Shown here in pieces: positions 63,491-64,000 of a stretch of DNA of 64,000 nt. This stretch comes from Polynucleobacter sp. IMCC 30228. Its GTDB lineage: Bacteria; Pseudomonadota; Gammaproteobacteria; Burkholderiales; Burkholderiaceae. Within the stretch, counting starts at the first letter, position 1. Every line of letters starts with the position of its first letter. Both the position numbers and the translations under genes were made by a program. The DNA lies in assembly GCF_021395205.1 (NCBI RefSeq), contig NZ_JAJVCS010000006.1, positions 101,234 to 165,233 of the forward strand. Reading direction: 5' to 3'. The notes under the pieces are model-generated. The model was not told the DNA's origin. It ran no database searches and worked only from the letters and a program-made list of their open reading frames with translations.

Positions 63491-63765
63491 TGATTTGGCA
63501 GTTAATCTTTACTGAGCAGTACAACAGGCGGGCGGCTAAGTTCTTAAAGCGTCGCCCCGATGTAGAAAGTCAATACGCCAAAACATTAGAGTTATTAGAA
63601 CTCAACCCACATCATCCTTCACTACGCCTGTATGGCTTGACTGGAAGACTAGACGGGTTACAAAGTATTTCCATCAACTTGAAATACCGCATCACCATTG
63701 AAATGATTATTACTGAAAATGAAATTGTTCTGATCAATGTTGGCGATCACGATGCAGTGTATTGA
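63490..63765 (+). CDS. RelE/ParE-family toxin
   Basis: A 91-residue toxin with TEQYNRRAAKFLKRRPDVES at the start and LRLYGLTGRLDGLQSISINL, then YRITIEMIITENEIVLINVG and DHDAVY at the end, the YafQ/RelE-type fold that cleaves mRNA on the ribosome or blocks gyrase (ParE). Its ATG overlaps the antitoxin stop by 1 bp (TAATG). Full length. Confidence 0.85.
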   Translation: MIWQLIFTEQYNRRAAKFLKRRPDVESQYAKTLELLELNPHHPSLRLYGLTGRLDGLQSISINLKYRITIEMIITENEIVLINVGDHDAVY

Positions 63766-63833
63766 GAGAAGTGTTAGGCAACTAGAAAATAAATTAATTT
63801 TTTCTATCTTGAAACCAGATGCTTAGACTGCCC

Positions 63834-64000
63834 TCAGTTAATCTTATTGCGACACTTAGCAACCATCACTGCGGCTAGGCCGTCATTAAACCTAAGCACC
63901 AAATCCTCATAGATGACTAGTGCCTCAACATATAAGCCATTCATATAGAGATCAAATGCTTTCTTGGTAAAGATGCAAAGCTCTTTTTCAATCTCTGTTG
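63834..64000 (-). CDS. 3' end of an unidentified gene
   Basis: The last 54 codons of a frame entering from the right edge: TEIEKELCIFTKKAFDLYMN, then GLYVEALVIYEDLVLRFNDG, ending VAKCRNKIN before a TGA at 63834. It is helical and alternates hydrophobic and charged residues. No family recognised. Confidence 0.4.
   Translation of the reverse strand, partial: TEIEKELCIFTKKAFDLYMNGLYVEALVIYEDLVLRFNDGLAAVMVAKCRNKIN

Overview
The window looks like a chromosomal segment of a free-living betaproteobacterium of the order Burkholderiales. A small-genome freshwater lineage such as Polynucleobacter is the best guess. The guess rests on gene order (lptF-lptG-cysB type regulator; purD-hemF-nadD-rsfS-rlmH-maf-rng; queG-tsaE-amiC), on the many Bug-type (TctC) receptors, and on moderate GC content judged by eye. 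No rRNA gene or other species marker is present, so the genus is an inference.

Positions 1 to about 38.5 kb are dense core chromosome. In order they hold: LPS export permeases (lptF 3' end, lptG), a CysB-type regulator, a DUF5672 protein, tRNA-Leu(CAA), a quinone oxidoreductase and YebC. Next is a tight plus-strand run purD-hemF-nadD-rsfS-rlmH-maf-rng. An envelope-sugar block follows (msbA, a GT2 glucosyltransferase-like gene, and a GT2-GT9 fusion), then dnaE, gluQ and a RhlE-type helicase. A glyoxylate/glycolate-like group comes next (GlcG-like protein, PLP aminotransferase, large FAD/Fe-S oxidase). After it lies a complete malonate decarboxylase operon (mdcA-C-D-E-G-B-H) headed by a Bug receptor. 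The block closes with azlCD, queG, tsaE, an AmiC-type amidase and tRNA-Lys(UUU).

From tRNA-Lys onward the content is accessory. Copies of the 3' half of tRNA-Lys recur at 38.6-38.7, 40.0 and 47.0 kb. They are interrupted by, or joined to, the same roughly 60-bp insert. An att-like block near 46.9 kb recurs near 63.25 kb. I read this as a tandem, decayed genomic island with no integrase left in the window. Around the scars lie broken toxin-antitoxin genes, an IS3-family tail and a 118-bp MITE-like element.

The cargo has two acyl-CoA catabolic clusters. The first (40.4-46.7 kb, minus strand) encodes an acyl-CoA ligase, an enoyl-CoA hydratase, an MFS transporter, a TetR regulator, an AcuI-like reductase and a periplasmic branched-chain-type binding protein. 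It is preceded by a good sigma-70 promoter overlapped by a candidate operator. The second (55.6-63.2 kb) encodes an enoyl-CoA hydratase and an IclR regulator facing a class III CoA-transferase, a MaoC hydratase, an acyl-CoA dehydrogenase, a second AcuI-like reductase and two Bug receptors. A perfect 19-bp palindrome lies between the divergent units. Between the clusters sit an AbiEii-like nucleotidyltransferase with an XRE partner, a Cys-rich micro-protein followed by a DEDDh exonuclease/GIY-YIG fusion, an HNH protein, a bacterial (6-4) photolyase-type Fe-S protein with a DUF2452 partner, an FGE-fold protein lacking the catalytic cysteines, and YggT. The window ends with a Phd-type antitoxin fragment, a RelE/ParE-type toxin and the 3' end of an unidentified gene.
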